Assembly (NCBI RefSeq): GCF_031458235.1
Contig: NZ_JAVDYB010000001.1
Span: 6,824,501-6,888,500, forward strand
Reading direction: 5' to 3'
Source of the DNA: Catenuloplanes atrovinosus
Lineage (GTDB): Bacteria > Actinomycetota > Actinomycetes > Mycobacteriales > Micromonosporaceae
Length of the DNA stretch: 64,000 nt
Part shown: piece after piece, positions 17,314-25,809 of the stretch
Layout: each line of letters starts with the position of its first letter
Numbering within the stretch: position 1 is the first letter of the stretch
Translations under genes and position numbers: made by a program
The notes under the pieces: model-generated
Database searches by the model: none
Seen by the model: only the letters and a program-made list of their open reading frames with translations
Told to the model about the DNA's origin: nothing

Positions 17314-18944
17314 TGGGGGCGCCGTCGCGCGCCCTGCCCCGCACCGTCGACCACTCCGTGTGCAGCAGCGTGCCGGGGATGTACTGCGCGCACGCGGCAC
17401 CGGCGGCGGAGGCGCCGACGCGCAACGGCGTCGGCGGCGCCGCCCGGGGCGGGCTGGCGAACCTGATCGGCGTCGGCTTCACCGGGCTCACCGGCCTGGC
17501 CGTCACCTGGCTGGTCGCCCGCGGGCTCGGCACCGACCACGCCGGCGCGTTCTTCGCGGCCACCGCGCTGTTCGCGCTCACCACCGGCCTGGCCCGGCTG
17601 GGCACGCAGACCGGGCTGGTCTACTGGCCGGCCCGGCTGCGCGCGCGGGGCAACACCAACCTGCTCGGCGAGTGCCTGCGCACCGGGCTGATGCCGGTCG
17701 GCGCGGTGGCGCTGGCGATGGCCGCGCTGGTGTGGACGTTCGCGCCGGCGCTGGCCCGGCTGACCGCGCCGGGCGCCACGCCCGGCGTGGTGGCCGACCA
17801 CGCCGGGCAGCTGCGCGTGCTCGCGGTCTTCCTGCCGCTGGCCGCGATCGCGGACGCGGTGCTCACCGCCACCCGCGGCTACCGCATGCTGCGCCCGACG
17901 ATCATGCTGGAGCGCATCGTCCGGCCCGGCCTGCAACTGGCCGGCATCGGCGGGCTGGCGCTGGCCGCGCTCTGGGTGGCGCTGCCACCGCGCTGGTACG
18001 CGCTGGCCTGGGTGGGCCCGTACCTGCCGGTGGCGCTGCTCGGGGCGTACGCGCTGCGCCGCGTCTACCTGTCCGGCCCGGCGCCGGAGCAGGGGCCCAC
18101 CTCGCGCGCGCGCCGGCTGCTGCGCCGCCGCTTCTGGCGCTTCACCGGCCCGCGCGCGGTCGCCAGCGTCGCCCAGCTCGCGCTGCAACGCCTGGACGTA
18201 CTGCTGGTCGCCGCGTTCGGCGGGCTGGCCGCGGCCGCGCTCTACGCGGTGGCCGGCCGGTTCGTGGTGCTCGGCCAGTTCGCCAACCAGGGCATCGGGC
18301 AGGCGGTGCAGCCCCGGCTGGCGGAGGCGCTGGCCACCGGCGACCGGGCCCGGGCGAACGCGCTCTACCAGGCCGCGACCGGCTGGCTGGTGCTCGCCAC
18401 CTGGCCGCTCTACCTGCTGGTCATCACGTTCGCGCCGGTCTACCTGGGCGCGTTCGGCGCCGGCTACCGCCACGGCGGCGCGATCGTGGTGGTGCTGGGC
18501 AGCGCCATGCTCTTCTCCACCGGCTGCGGGATGGTCGACTCGGTGCTGACCATGGCCGGGCGCACCACCTGGAACCTGTGGAACGTGGTGCTCGCGCTGG
18601 TCGTGACGATCGCGCTGGACCTGCTGCTGATTCCGCCGCTGGGCGCGCTGGGCGCGGCGATCGGCCTGGCGGTGGCCGTCCTGATCAACAACCTGGTGCC
18701 GTTGCTGCAGGTCGGCTTCGCGCTGGGGCTGCACCCGTTCGGGCGGGGGACGCTGGCCGCGGGCGTGCTGGCGGTGGCGTGCTTCGGCGGCGTGGGCGCG
18801 TTCTCCGTGGCGGTGCTGGGCCCGTCGGTGCCGGGTTTGGCGGGCGCGCTGGTGGTGGGCGGGACGTCTTACGCGCTCGGCGTGTACCGCCTGCGGAACC
18901 TGCTCGGCCTCTCCGACTTCGTCCGGCTGCGCCGTTCTCGCTAA
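17313..18944 (+). CDS. Wzx/MurJ-like polysaccharide flippase
   Basis: About 543 residues from ATG 17313, sharing a base with the sulfotransferase stop; a later ATG at 17382 is possible. A hydrophilic N-terminus of about 45 residues precedes 12-14 hydrophobic helices (LANLIGVGFTGLTGLAVTWL, FFAATALFALTTGLARLG, ALYAVAGRFVVLGQFANQGIG). The pattern AAALYAVAGRFV followed by QAVQPRLAEA is typical of the polysaccharide transporter (PST/MOP) superfamily. It would flip lipid-linked, possibly sulfated repeat units outward. The following methyltransferase is 17 bases downstream with its own strong ribosome-binding site. Confidence 0.85.
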   Translation: MGAPSRALPRTVDHSVCSSVPGMYCAHAAPAAEAPTRNGVGGAARGGLANLIGVGFTGLTGLAVTWLVARGLGTDHAGAFFAATALFALTTGLARLGTQTGLVYWPARLRARGNTNLLGECLRTGLMPVGAVALAMAALVWTFAPALARLTAPGATPGVVADHAGQLRVLAVFLPLAAIADAVLTATRGYRMLRPTIMLERIVRPGLQLAGIGGLALAALWVALPPRWYALAWVGPYLPVALLGAYALRRVYLSGPAPEQGPTSRARRLLRRRFWRFTGPRAVASVAQLALQRLDVLLVAAFGGLAAAALYAVAGRFVVLGQFANQGIGQAVQPRLAEALATGDRARANALYQAATGWLVLATWPLYLLVITFAPVYLGAFGAGYRHGGAIVVVLGSAMLFSTGCGMVDSVLTMAGRTTWNLWNVVLALVVTIALDLLLIPPLGALGAAIGLAVAVLINNLVPLLQVGFALGLHPFGRGTLAAGVLAVACFGGVGAFSVAVLGPSVPGLAGALVVGGTSYALGVYRLRNLLGLSDFVRLRRSR

Positions 18945-18961
18945 CTTCAGGAGGATTTATC

Positions 18962-19702
18962 GTGACAAATTATGCTTCAGTGTTTCAGAACGCGGAGGCG
19001 GTCGAGAAGTACGAGACCGTCACGTACGCGCCGGACAGCTACGGCTCCGCGATCAACGAGCGGCAGCGGGCGTACCTCCGGCGTCTGATCACGCGGTCCT
19101 TCCCGGTGCGCCGGCCGGTGCAGCACGACTTCGCCTGCGGGACCGGCCGCGCGATCCGGCTGTTGCACGGCGCGGTGCGCGGCGCGCACGGCTACGACAC
19201 GTCCGCCGAGATGCTGGCGAAGGCCGCCGAGGTGGGTACGGCCGCGCGGCTGCACCGGATCGCGGAGGACGGCCCGGTCCCGGTGCCCGCGCGGGAGGAC
19301 GGCCCGGCGCTGGTCACCTCGTTCCGGCTGCTGCTCAACGTGGATGACTCGGTCCGGCACCGGCTGCTCGCGTTCGCCGCCCGGGCGCTGCCGGACCGGG
19401 ACGCCGGCCTGCTGGTGGTGGAGAACCACGGCAACCGGCGTTCGCTGCGGCACCTGGCGGCCCGCCGCCGCTCGGGCCGGCGGTGGTTCGCGGAGCTGTC
19501 GCACGCGGAGGTGGTGGCGCTGCTCGCCGAGCACGGCTTCGAGGTGGTGGAGCGGCGCGGGTTCAGCATGTTCCCGCAGTCGGCGTACGAGCGGCGCGGC
19601 GTGCGCACGGTCGCGCGCCTGGTGGACCGGTTCGCCACGCGGCTGCCGTCCCTGTCCGGCGTGGCGGTGAACGTGCTCTACGTGGCCCGGCGGCACACGT
19701 GA
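18962..19702 (+). CDS. SAM-dependent methyltransferase
   Basis: About 246 residues from GTG 18962, preceded by AGGAGGAT at the ideal distance. Class I Rossmann fold: motif I reads HDFACGTGRAIRLL (about residues 58-71), then GYDTSAEMLAKAA for the ribose-binding acidic turn, and FRLLLNVDDS for motif II/III. The rest is helical with no membrane segment. Its place between flippase and glycoside hydrolase suggests O-methylation of a sugar of the polymer or of its terminal residue, a common chain-capping reaction; this is inference from position. The next gene begins within its stop codon. Confidence 0.82.
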   Translation: MTNYASVFQNAEAVEKYETVTYAPDSYGSAINERQRAYLRRLITRSFPVRRPVQHDFACGTGRAIRLLHGAVRGAHGYDTSAEMLAKAAEVGTAARLHRIAEDGPVPVPAREDGPALVTSFRLLLNVDDSVRHRLLAFAARALPDRDAGLLVVENHGNRRSLRHLAARRRSGRRWFAELSHAEVVALLAEHGFEVVERRGFSMFPQSAYERRGVRTVARLVDRFATRLPSLSGVAVNVLYVARRHT

Positions 19703-20844
19703 CCCGCCGACGGATGCCCGCCCTCGCGACTCGCCGGTGGATGCCCGCCCTCGCGGCTCGCCGGTGGATGCCCGCCCTCGCGGCTCGCCGGTGGATGCCC
19801 GCCCTCGCGGCTCGCCGGTGGGTGCCCGCGCTCGCGTTGACGCTGGTGGCGTCGCTGGGCGTCGCCGCATGCGGCCGGGACGAGCCGTCGCCCGCGCCGA
19901 CGCCGTCGCCGGACCTGGACGGGCCGCCGCCGGCCATCGCGGTGCACCCCGGGCCGTACGACGCGGGCCCCATGCCGGTGCCGGCGACCGGCGCCTACCT
20001 GGGCGCCTGGGTGAAGCCGGAGGTGATCAGCCAGCCCGGACGGCTCGACGCGATCCACGGGCTGGAGGCACGGCTCGGGCGCGAGCTGGACATCGTCCAC
20101 ACGTACCGCAAGTGGGACGAGAAGTTCGGCACCGAGTCGGACCGCGCGTTCATGGACGCCGGCGCGACGCTGCTGTTCAGCTGGGCGTCCGGCGACACCC
20201 GGTCGATCACGTCCGGCGAGCACGACGAGCTGATCCGCGCGCAGGCCCGGCGCGTGGCCGCGGCGAAGCGGCCGGTGCTGATGCGCTTCCGGTGGGAGAT
20301 GGACCGGCCCAACCTGCGGCCGTCCATGTGGTCCGGCCCGGACTACGTGGCGGCCTGGCGGCACGTGCGGCGGATCTTCGACGCGGAGCGGGCCCGGAAC
20401 GCGTCCTGGGTCTGGTGCCCGACCTCGGAGGGCTTCGAGAACGGCGAGGCGCCCGCCTTCTACCCCGGCGACGACGTGGTCGACTGGACCTGCGTGGACG
20501 TCTACGCGGGCGAGCGCTTCCGGTCGCTCGGCGAGCTGCTCACCCCGTTCCTGCGCTGGGCCGCCGAACGGCCCAAACCCATCCTGATCGGCGAGTACGG
20601 CGTGGCAGCGGCCTGGGGCTCACCGGCGCGGGCCGCCTGGCTGCGCGACGCCACCCGCCTGTTCAAGGCGAACCCGCAGATCAAGGGCGTCTGCTACTTC
20701 GACTCCAACCCGGACGGCAACCCGCCGGAGAAGCAGTTCCGCGTCTCCGGCGACGCCGCCGCCTTCGACGCCTTCGCGGAACTGACCCGCGACCCGTGGT
20801 TCAACCAGCCGCCCGGGCCGCGGCGCGCCCGCCCCCGCGCGTGA
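19699..20844 (+). CDS. GH26-like glycoside hydrolase lipoprotein with repeated signal region
   Basis: Up to 381 residues from GTG 19699 (GTGA overlap). The first 50 residues contain four copies of a nine-residue unit (MPALAARRW) plus a partial fifth, and only then the hydrophobic core ALALTLVASLGVAAC with lipobox VAAC. Start codons occur in every unit (residues 6, 15, 24, 33 and a GTG at 42), so the true start is uncertain. The catalytic domain is GH26: RFRWEMD (acid/base Glu 200), YPGDDVVDWTCVDVY, ILIGEYG (nucleophile Glu 299). It is a lipid-anchored partner of the GH26-like gene at 9128-10315 and probably trims or releases the exported polymer. Confidence 0.8.
   Translation: MTRRRMPALATRRWMPALAARRWMPALAARRWMPALAARRWVPALALTLVASLGVAACGRDEPSPAPTPSPDLDGPPPAIAVHPGPYDAGPMPVPATGAYLGAWVKPEVISQPGRLDAIHGLEARLGRELDIVHTYRKWDEKFGTESDRAFMDAGATLLFSWASGDTRSITSGEHDELIRAQARRVAAAKRPVLMRFRWEMDRPNLRPSMWSGPDYVAAWRHVRRIFDAERARNASWVWCPTSEGFENGEAPAFYPGDDVVDWTCVDVYAGERFRSLGELLTPFLRWAAERPKPILIGEYGVAAAWGSPARAAWLRDATRLFKANPQIKGVCYFDSNPDGNPPEKQFRVSGDAAAFDAFAELTRDPWFNQPPGPRRARPRA
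19714..19848. repeat. 27-bp tandem repeat inside a signal peptide
   Basis: Units begin at 19714, 19741, 19768, 19795 and (diverged) 19822; the first four are almost identical. The length is a multiple of three, so copy number can change without a frameshift, and every unit carries an in-frame ATG or GTG. Changes would lengthen or shorten the basic N-region of the lipoprotein signal. Confidence 0.9.
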
Positions 20845-20850
20845 CGCTTC

Positions 20851-20991
20851 GCTCTGCTTACCCGTGCACCCGCCGCCGGATTCGCGGCTTTTCACCCGGG
20901 TAAGCAGAGCGGCGCGGCCCAGGTAAGCAGAGCGGCGCGGCACAGGTAAGCAGAGCGGCGCGGCCCAGGTAAGCAGAGCAAAGCCGCGCGG
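20851..20991. repeat. Hairpin plus 23-bp tandem repeat between converging genes
   Basis: A 23-bp unit starting GTAAGCAGAGC occurs at 20900, 20923, 20946 and, diverged after 11 bases, 20969. The inverse of its first 14 bases lies at 20851-20864, so 20851-20864 and 20897-20910 form a perfect 14-bp stem with a 32-base loop. The block fills the space between the GH26-like gene and the minus-strand glycosyltransferase and can act as a terminator. There are no spacers, so it is not CRISPR. Confidence 0.75.
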
Positions 20992-21010
20992 AGCGAGCAG
21001 TGCGAGGGTC

Positions 21011-21775
21011 TCAGCGGACGCGGCCGACCATGGCGCCGACCAGTAACCGCATGGCGTAGGGCGCGTCGTGGCCGAGGTAACGGCCGGCCATCCGGCGGGG
21101 CTCGCCGGCGAGGCGGTGCAGCCACTCCAGGCCGGCGCGCTGCATCCAGGCGGGTGCGCGCCGGGCGTCGCCGGCCACGAAGTTGATCGCGGCGCCGCAG
21201 CCGAGGAACCAGGTGAACGGCAGGTAGTCGGCGAGTGCGGAGATCACCCACTCCTGCTTGGGGAAGCCGAGTCCCACGTAGACCAGGTCCGGCTTGGCCT
21301 CGACCACCTCGCGGCAGACCGCCTCCAGTTCCTTGGGGCGGCGCTCGAAGCCGTACGCGGGGCTCAGGCAGCCGGCGATCCGCAGGCCGGGGCAGGCCAC
21401 GGCCAGCCGGGAGGCGGCGCGTTCGGCGCCGGTGGCCCGGTCGTCGGGCGCGCCGCCGAGCAGGAACACCGACCGCCCGTCGTCGGCCACGCCGGAGGAG
21501 AGCGACCAGATCAGGCTGGATCCGGCGACGCGCTCCGGGACCGGTGTGCGGGCGAGCCGGCTGGCCCAGACCAGCGGCATGCCGTCCGCGACCACCAGGT
21601 CCGCGCCGCACAGCAGGTCGCGGACGGCGGCGGAGGACCGGGCCTGGCGCAGGATGTCGACGTTGGGCGTGACGATCCGCCCGCCCTCGCCGCGTTCCAG
21701 CGCCCGCCGGACGTGCGCCACCACCTGCGCCTCGGTGACGGGGTCGAAGCCCGTCCCGTCCAGGACGACGCGCAC
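21011..21775 (-). CDS. WecG/TagA/CpsF-family (GT26) glycosyltransferase
   Basis: About 254 residues if GTG 21775 is used; GTG 21802 is the longest option. The shorter start has a GGGGGAG site about 9 bases upstream. Motifs of the family are present: TPNVDILRQAR, ADLVVADGMPLVWASRL, VFLLGGAP, LRIAGCLSPAYGF, and VYVGLGFPKQEWVI. Known members transfer N-acetylmannosamine or related sugars to a lipid-linked acceptor at the cytoplasmic membrane face, an early step in teichoic acid or exopolysaccharide repeat synthesis. It is divergent from the second sulfotransferase and converges on the main cluster. Confidence 0.9.
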   Translation of the reverse strand: MRVVLDGTGFDPVTEAQVVAHVRRALERGEGGRIVTPNVDILRQARSSAAVRDLLCGADLVVADGMPLVWASRLARTPVPERVAGSSLIWSLSSGVADDGRSVFLLGGAPDDRATGAERAASRLAVACPGLRIAGCLSPAYGFERRPKELEAVCREVVEAKPDLVYVGLGFPKQEWVISALADYLPFTWFLGCGAAINFVAGDARRAPAWMQRAGLEWLHRLAGEPRRMAGRYLGHDAPYAMRLLVGAMVGRVR

Positions 21776-21830
21776 CGCAAGCACTCCCCCACGCTCGATC
21801 ACTCGTTACTTAACGAAACGACCGAAAGTG

Positions 21831-22796
21831 GTGAAAGTGGCACGGGTAGTCTTTCTCGGTGGTTTAGGGCGAAGTGGGACAACTCTCGTAGAGCGTCTCC
21901 TTGGCGAGCTGCCGGGGGTCTGCGCGCTCGGCGAGGTGGTGCACCTCTGGCAACGGGACGTACGGGACGACGAGCGCTGCGGCTGCGGCGCCCGCTTCTC
22001 GGACTGCGCGTTCTGGCGGGCGATCGGCGAGGCCGCGTTCGATGGCTGGCACGCCGTCGACGTGGACCGAATCCTCCGGCTGCGCGCCACCGTGGAGCGG
22101 ACCCGCCACATCCCGCGCCTGGCCGCCCGGACGCTGCCGCAGCCGCTGCGCGAGGCCGTGCTGGAGTACGCCGGGTTCTACACCGCCGTCTACGAGGCCG
22201 CGGCCCTGGTCGCGGGCGCCGAGGTGGTCGTCGACTCGTCCAAGCACAGCGCGCTCGCGCACTGCCTGCGCTGGTCACCCGCGCTGGACCTGCGCGTCGT
22301 GCACGTGATCCGGGACCCGCGCGGCGTCGCGTACTCGTGGACGAAGGCCGTGGACCGGCCGGAGACCGACGGCGCCGAGCAGATGACGCGCTACTCCGCG
22401 GGCCGGTCCGCGCTGCTCTGGGCCGGGCACAACGCCGCGTTCGGGCTGCTCGCGCGCCGGGGGGTGCCGACCGCCCGGCTCCGGTACGAGGCGCTGCTGG
22501 CCGACCCGCGCACCGAACTGCACCGGATCGCCCGGCACGCCGGTCTGCCGCTGCGCGACGAGGACCTGGCGTTCCTGAGCCCCGACGGGCGCGCGGCCGA
22601 ATTGCGCACCGGGCACAGCGCCGCGGGTAACCCGATGCGGTTCACGGTCGGCCGGGTGCCGCTGCGCCGGGACGACGCGTGGCGCGAGGCGCTTCCGCCA
22701 CGGCAGCGCGCGCTGGTCGGTGCCGTGTGCGCGCCGATGCTGCGCGCCTACGGCTACCGCACCATCGACAAGAAGACAGAAGTGGAGATCTCGTGA
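21831..22796 (+). CDS. Sulfotransferase (second)
   Basis: About 321 residues from GTG 21831; GTG 21828 and 21837 are equally possible, and no clear ribosome-binding site decides. The PAPS-binding loop GGLGRSGTTLVERLL starts at about residue 10 and the 3'-phosphate motif is HVIRDPRGVAYSW (Arg ~161). VVVDSSKHSALAHCL lies between them, as in the Sulfotransfer_3-type family. A Cys-rich turn (CGCGARFSDCAFW) near residue 45 is common in this subgroup. It is only distantly similar to the sulfotransferase at 16438-17313, so two different positions may be sulfated. The glycosyltransferase gene begins within its stop. Confidence 0.87.
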   Translation: MKVARVVFLGGLGRSGTTLVERLLGELPGVCALGEVVHLWQRDVRDDERCGCGARFSDCAFWRAIGEAAFDGWHAVDVDRILRLRATVERTRHIPRLAARTLPQPLREAVLEYAGFYTAVYEAAALVAGAEVVVDSSKHSALAHCLRWSPALDLRVVHVIRDPRGVAYSWTKAVDRPETDGAEQMTRYSAGRSALLWAGHNAAFGLLARRGVPTARLRYEALLADPRTELHRIARHAGLPLRDEDLAFLSPDGRAAELRTGHSAAGNPMRFTVGRVPLRRDDAWREALPPRQRALVGAVCAPMLRAYGYRTIDKKTEVEIS

Positions 22797-23713
22797 CCAG
22801 CTGGCCCACGGTCGGCGTGGTGATCCCGACCCGCAGTCGCCCGGAGCTGGTGCGCAAGGCCGTCGACTCGGTCCGCGCCCAGGACTACCCGGGCAAGATC
22901 CGCATCATCGTGGTGTTCGACGGCACCGAGCCGGACTTCTCACTGGCCTCGCCGAGCGGCCCGCCCGTGCTGATGCTGGCGAACTGGCGTACCCCTGGTC
23001 TGGCCGGCACCCGCAACACCGGCATCACCGCGCTGGACACCGAGCTGGTCGCGTTCCTGGACGACGACGACCAGTGGCTGCCGGCGAAGTTGCGCAAGCA
23101 GGTGGCGGCGCTGCTCACCGAGCCGCAGGCGGAGTTCGTCACGTGCGGCATGCAGGTGGAGTTCGACGGGCGGCTGAACGCGCGGCTGGCCGGCCGGGAG
23201 CGGGTGACCGTGCAGGAGCTGGCCCGGTCCCGGATGGCGATGCTGCACTCGTCGAGCTTCCTGATCCGGCGCGAGGCGCTGATCGGCAAGCACGGCTTCG
23301 GGCTGGTCGCGGAGGACGCGCCGGGCAGCCAGAACGAGGACTGGGACCTGCTGCTGCGCGCGGCCCGCCGGTCGCCGATCGTGCACGTGGACGAGCCGCT
23401 GGTCCGGGTGCTGTGGGGCCGCAGCTCGCACTACGCGTACGAGTACGGCACCAAGATCTCCTCGCTGCGCTGGATGATGGCGCGGCACCCGGAGATCGCC
23501 GGCTGTGCACCCGGCGCCGCGCGCGTCTACGGTCAGCTGGCCTGCTGGTCCGCGGCGACCGGGAACCGGCCGGACGCGTGGCGCTGGACGAAGGAGGCGG
23601 TCCGGGCGAACTGGCGCGAACCGCGCGCCGCCATCGCGCTGGCGGCGATGACCGGCGCGGTCAAGGTCGAGAACGTGCTGGCCACGCTGCACCGGCACGG
23701 CCGGGGGATTTAA
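22793..23713 (+). CDS. GT2-family glycosyltransferase
   Basis: About 306 residues from GTG 22793 (GTGA overlap). It opens with the GT-A nucleotide-sugar fold: VGVVIPTRSRPELVRKAVDS, RIIVVFDGTEPD, GLAGTRNTGI, and the metal-binding LVAFLDDDDQWLP (DxD). A later QNEDWDLLLRAARRS supplies the catalytic-base ED motif of inverting GT2 enzymes. No membrane helix is seen. It probably adds a sugar to the lipid-linked repeat unit; donor and linkage cannot be told. It is the last gene of the polysaccharide locus. Confidence 0.88.
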   Translation: MTSWPTVGVVIPTRSRPELVRKAVDSVRAQDYPGKIRIIVVFDGTEPDFSLASPSGPPVLMLANWRTPGLAGTRNTGITALDTELVAFLDDDDQWLPAKLRKQVAALLTEPQAEFVTCGMQVEFDGRLNARLAGRERVTVQELARSRMAMLHSSSFLIRREALIGKHGFGLVAEDAPGSQNEDWDLLLRAARRSPIVHVDEPLVRVLWGRSSHYAYEYGTKISSLRWMMARHPEIAGCAPGAARVYGQLACWSAATGNRPDAWRWTKEAVRANWREPRAAIALAAMTGAVKVENVLATLHRHGRGI

Positions 23714-23802
23714 AGGAGAGAGCCCTTCTCGTTCACCACCACACCGGGGTATGTTCGTTTCTGTTGTTTTTAGTGCGGAAGCGTTGACACCCGGGAGGTC
23801 GC
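23714..23802 (+). promoter_or_regulatory. Probable promoter/operator region of the galactoside operon
   Basis: A T-rich stretch at 23751-23773 (TTCGTTTCTGTTGTTTTTAG) stands out in this GC-rich DNA just before the GH42 gene, whose GGGAGG site precedes GTG 23803. It is a plausible site for the DeoR-type repressor of the operon. No exact operator repeat could be defined. Confidence 0.35.
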
Positions 23803-25809
23803 GTGGCGAACCGGCTGGCGCCGAAGGTCCGAGGGCTGAGCTACGGCGGGGACTACAACCCTGAGCAGTGGCCGGAGAGCGTGTGGGCGGAGGACGTCGC
23901 GCTGATGCGCGAGGCCGGCGTCAGCGTGGTGAGCCTGGGCATCTTCGCCTGGGCCTGGCTGGAGCCGGCCGACGGGCGGTACGAGTTCGACCGCCTCGAC
24001 CGTCTGATGGACATGCTGCACGATGGCGGCATCGCCGTCGACCTCGCCACCGCCACCGCGTCCCCGCCGGCCTGGTTCTCGGCCGCCCACCCGGAGGCCA
24101 TGGTGGTGGACGCGGACGGCCGTGTGCTCACGTACGGTAGCCGTCAGGCGTTCTGTCCCAGCTCCCCGGCGTACCGGCGAAAGGCCGTTGATCTCGCGAA
24201 GCGGCTGGCCGAGCGCTATGGGACGCACCCGGCGCTGGCCATGTGGCACGTGCACAACGAGTACGCGTGCCACAACCCGCACTGCTATTGCGAGACCTCC
24301 GCGGACGCGTTCCGGGACTGGCTGCGCGCCCGGTACGGCGACCTGGACGCGCTGAACGCCGCCTGGGGCACCGCGTTCTGGTCGCAGACCTACACGGACT
24401 GGGCGCAGGTGCGACCGCCGCGCGCCACCGTCACCTCGTCGAACCCGACGCAACTGCTCGACTTCGCGCGCTTCTCCTCGGACGCGCACCTGGCCAACTT
24501 CACGGCCGAGCGGGACGCGCTGGCCGCGATCACGCCGGACGTGCCGATCACCACGAACCTGATGACGTCCAGCTGCTACGCGCTGGACTACTGGCGGTGG
24601 GCGCGCGAGCTGCCGGTGGTCTCGAACGACCACTACGTGCTGGCGGAGAGCCCGGTCCCGCCGGCCGCGCAGACCGCGTACGCCGCGGACGCCGCCCGCG
24701 GCCTGGCCGGCGGATCGTGGCTGCTCATGGAGCACTCCACCAGCGCGGTCAACTGGCAGCCGCGCAACCTGGCCAAGGCGCCCGGCGCGCTGCTCCGGGA
24801 GAGCCTGGGCAACGTGGCGCGCGGGTCCGAGGGCGCGATGTTCTTCCAGTGGCGGGCCAGCCGCGCCGGCTCGGAGAAGTGGCACTCCGCGATGCTGCCG
24901 CACGCCGGCACCGCGTCGAAGGTGTGGCGCGACGTGGTCGCGCTCGGCGGCGCGCTGCGGAGCCTGGCCGAGGTCGAGGGCTCCCGGGTGGACGCGCCGG
25001 TCGCGATCGTGCTCGATTACCCGTCCGGCTGGGCGCAGGAGGCGCCGAACCAGCCGAGCGTCGACATGCGCGCGTTCGACGAGGTCAAGCGCTGGCATGC
25101 GGCGCTCTGGCGGGCCGGGGTCACGGCCGACCTGGTGCACCCGGCCGCAGACCTGAGCGGTTACCGGGCCGTGCTGGTCCCGTCGCTCTACCTGGTCGAG
25201 GACGACGCGGTCGCGAACCTCGCCGCGTTCACCGGCACGCTGGTGATGGGGCCGTACAGCGGGCTCGTGGACCCCAACGACCACATCCGCCCGGCACCGT
25301 TGCCAGGAGCGTTCCACGAGCTTCTGGGGGTACGGGTGGAGGAGCACTTCCCGCTGCCGGCCGGCGCGAGCGTGGCGCTGGACGACGGCTCCTCGGCCGC
25401 GATCTGGACCGAGCAACTCGCGCTCGACGGCGCCACCGCCGTCGCGTCGTATCTGGACGGTCCGGTAGCGGGCGCACCCGCCATCACCCGGCTGCCGCCC
25501 CGGCCACCCGCCCCCGGCACGACCGGAGACTCCGCTCATGGCGACGTCTGGTACCTCGGCACCCGGCTCGCCGACGACGCGCTGCAGGCGCTGCTGGCCA
25601 CCGTCGCGCCGGTCACCCACCGCGTCCCGGCGCAGGTCGAGGCGGTGCGCCGGCGGCACGAGGACGGGCGGTCGTACCTGTTCCTGCTCAACCACGGCGA
25701 CGGCCCGGCCGCGGTCGACGCGCGCGGCACCGACCTGCTGACCGGCGCCTCCTGGACCGCACCGGCCGAGGTGCCCGCCGGCGGCGTCGTCGTGCTCCGG
25801 GAGGCGTGA
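23803..25809 (+). CDS. GH42 beta-galactosidase
   Basis: 668 residues from GTG 23803 with a GGGAGG site. The GH42 TIM barrel starts YGGDYNPEQWPESVW. The acid/base is Glu 153 in WHVHNEYAC and the nucleophile Glu 310 in LLMEHSTSAVNWQPRN. Cysteines in ACHNPHCYCE are the zinc-site residues found in many family members. Residues from about 380 form the trimerisation domain and the C-terminus a small beta domain. No signal peptide, so it hydrolyses imported beta-galactosides in the cytoplasm. Overlap with the DeoR gene and then galT indicates an operon from galactoside to galactose-1-phosphate metabolism; galK and a transporter are not in the window. Confidence 0.95.
   Translation: MANRLAPKVRGLSYGGDYNPEQWPESVWAEDVALMREAGVSVVSLGIFAWAWLEPADGRYEFDRLDRLMDMLHDGGIAVDLATATASPPAWFSAAHPEAMVVDADGRVLTYGSRQAFCPSSPAYRRKAVDLAKRLAERYGTHPALAMWHVHNEYACHNPHCYCETSADAFRDWLRARYGDLDALNAAWGTAFWSQTYTDWAQVRPPRATVTSSNPTQLLDFARFSSDAHLANFTAERDALAAITPDVPITTNLMTSSCYALDYWRWARELPVVSNDHYVLAESPVPPAAQTAYAADAARGLAGGSWLLMEHSTSAVNWQPRNLAKAPGALLRESLGNVARGSEGAMFFQWRASRAGSEKWHSAMLPHAGTASKVWRDVVALGGALRSLAEVEGSRVDAPVAIVLDYPSGWAQEAPNQPSVDMRAFDEVKRWHAALWRAGVTADLVHPAADLSGYRAVLVPSLYLVEDDAVANLAAFTGTLVMGPYSGLVDPNDHIRPAPLPGAFHELLGVRVEEHFPLPAGASVALDDGSSAAIWTEQLALDGATAVASYLDGPVAGAPAITRLPPRPPAPGTTGDSAHGDVWYLGTRLADDALQALLATVAPVTHRVPAQVEAVRRRHEDGRSYLFLLNHGDGPAAVDARGTDLLTGASWTAPAEVPAGGVVVLREA

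Noticed and set aside
19714-20991. CRISPR array
   Set aside because: Both the 27-bp and the 23-bp repeats are directly adjacent without unique spacers, and no cas genes are present.
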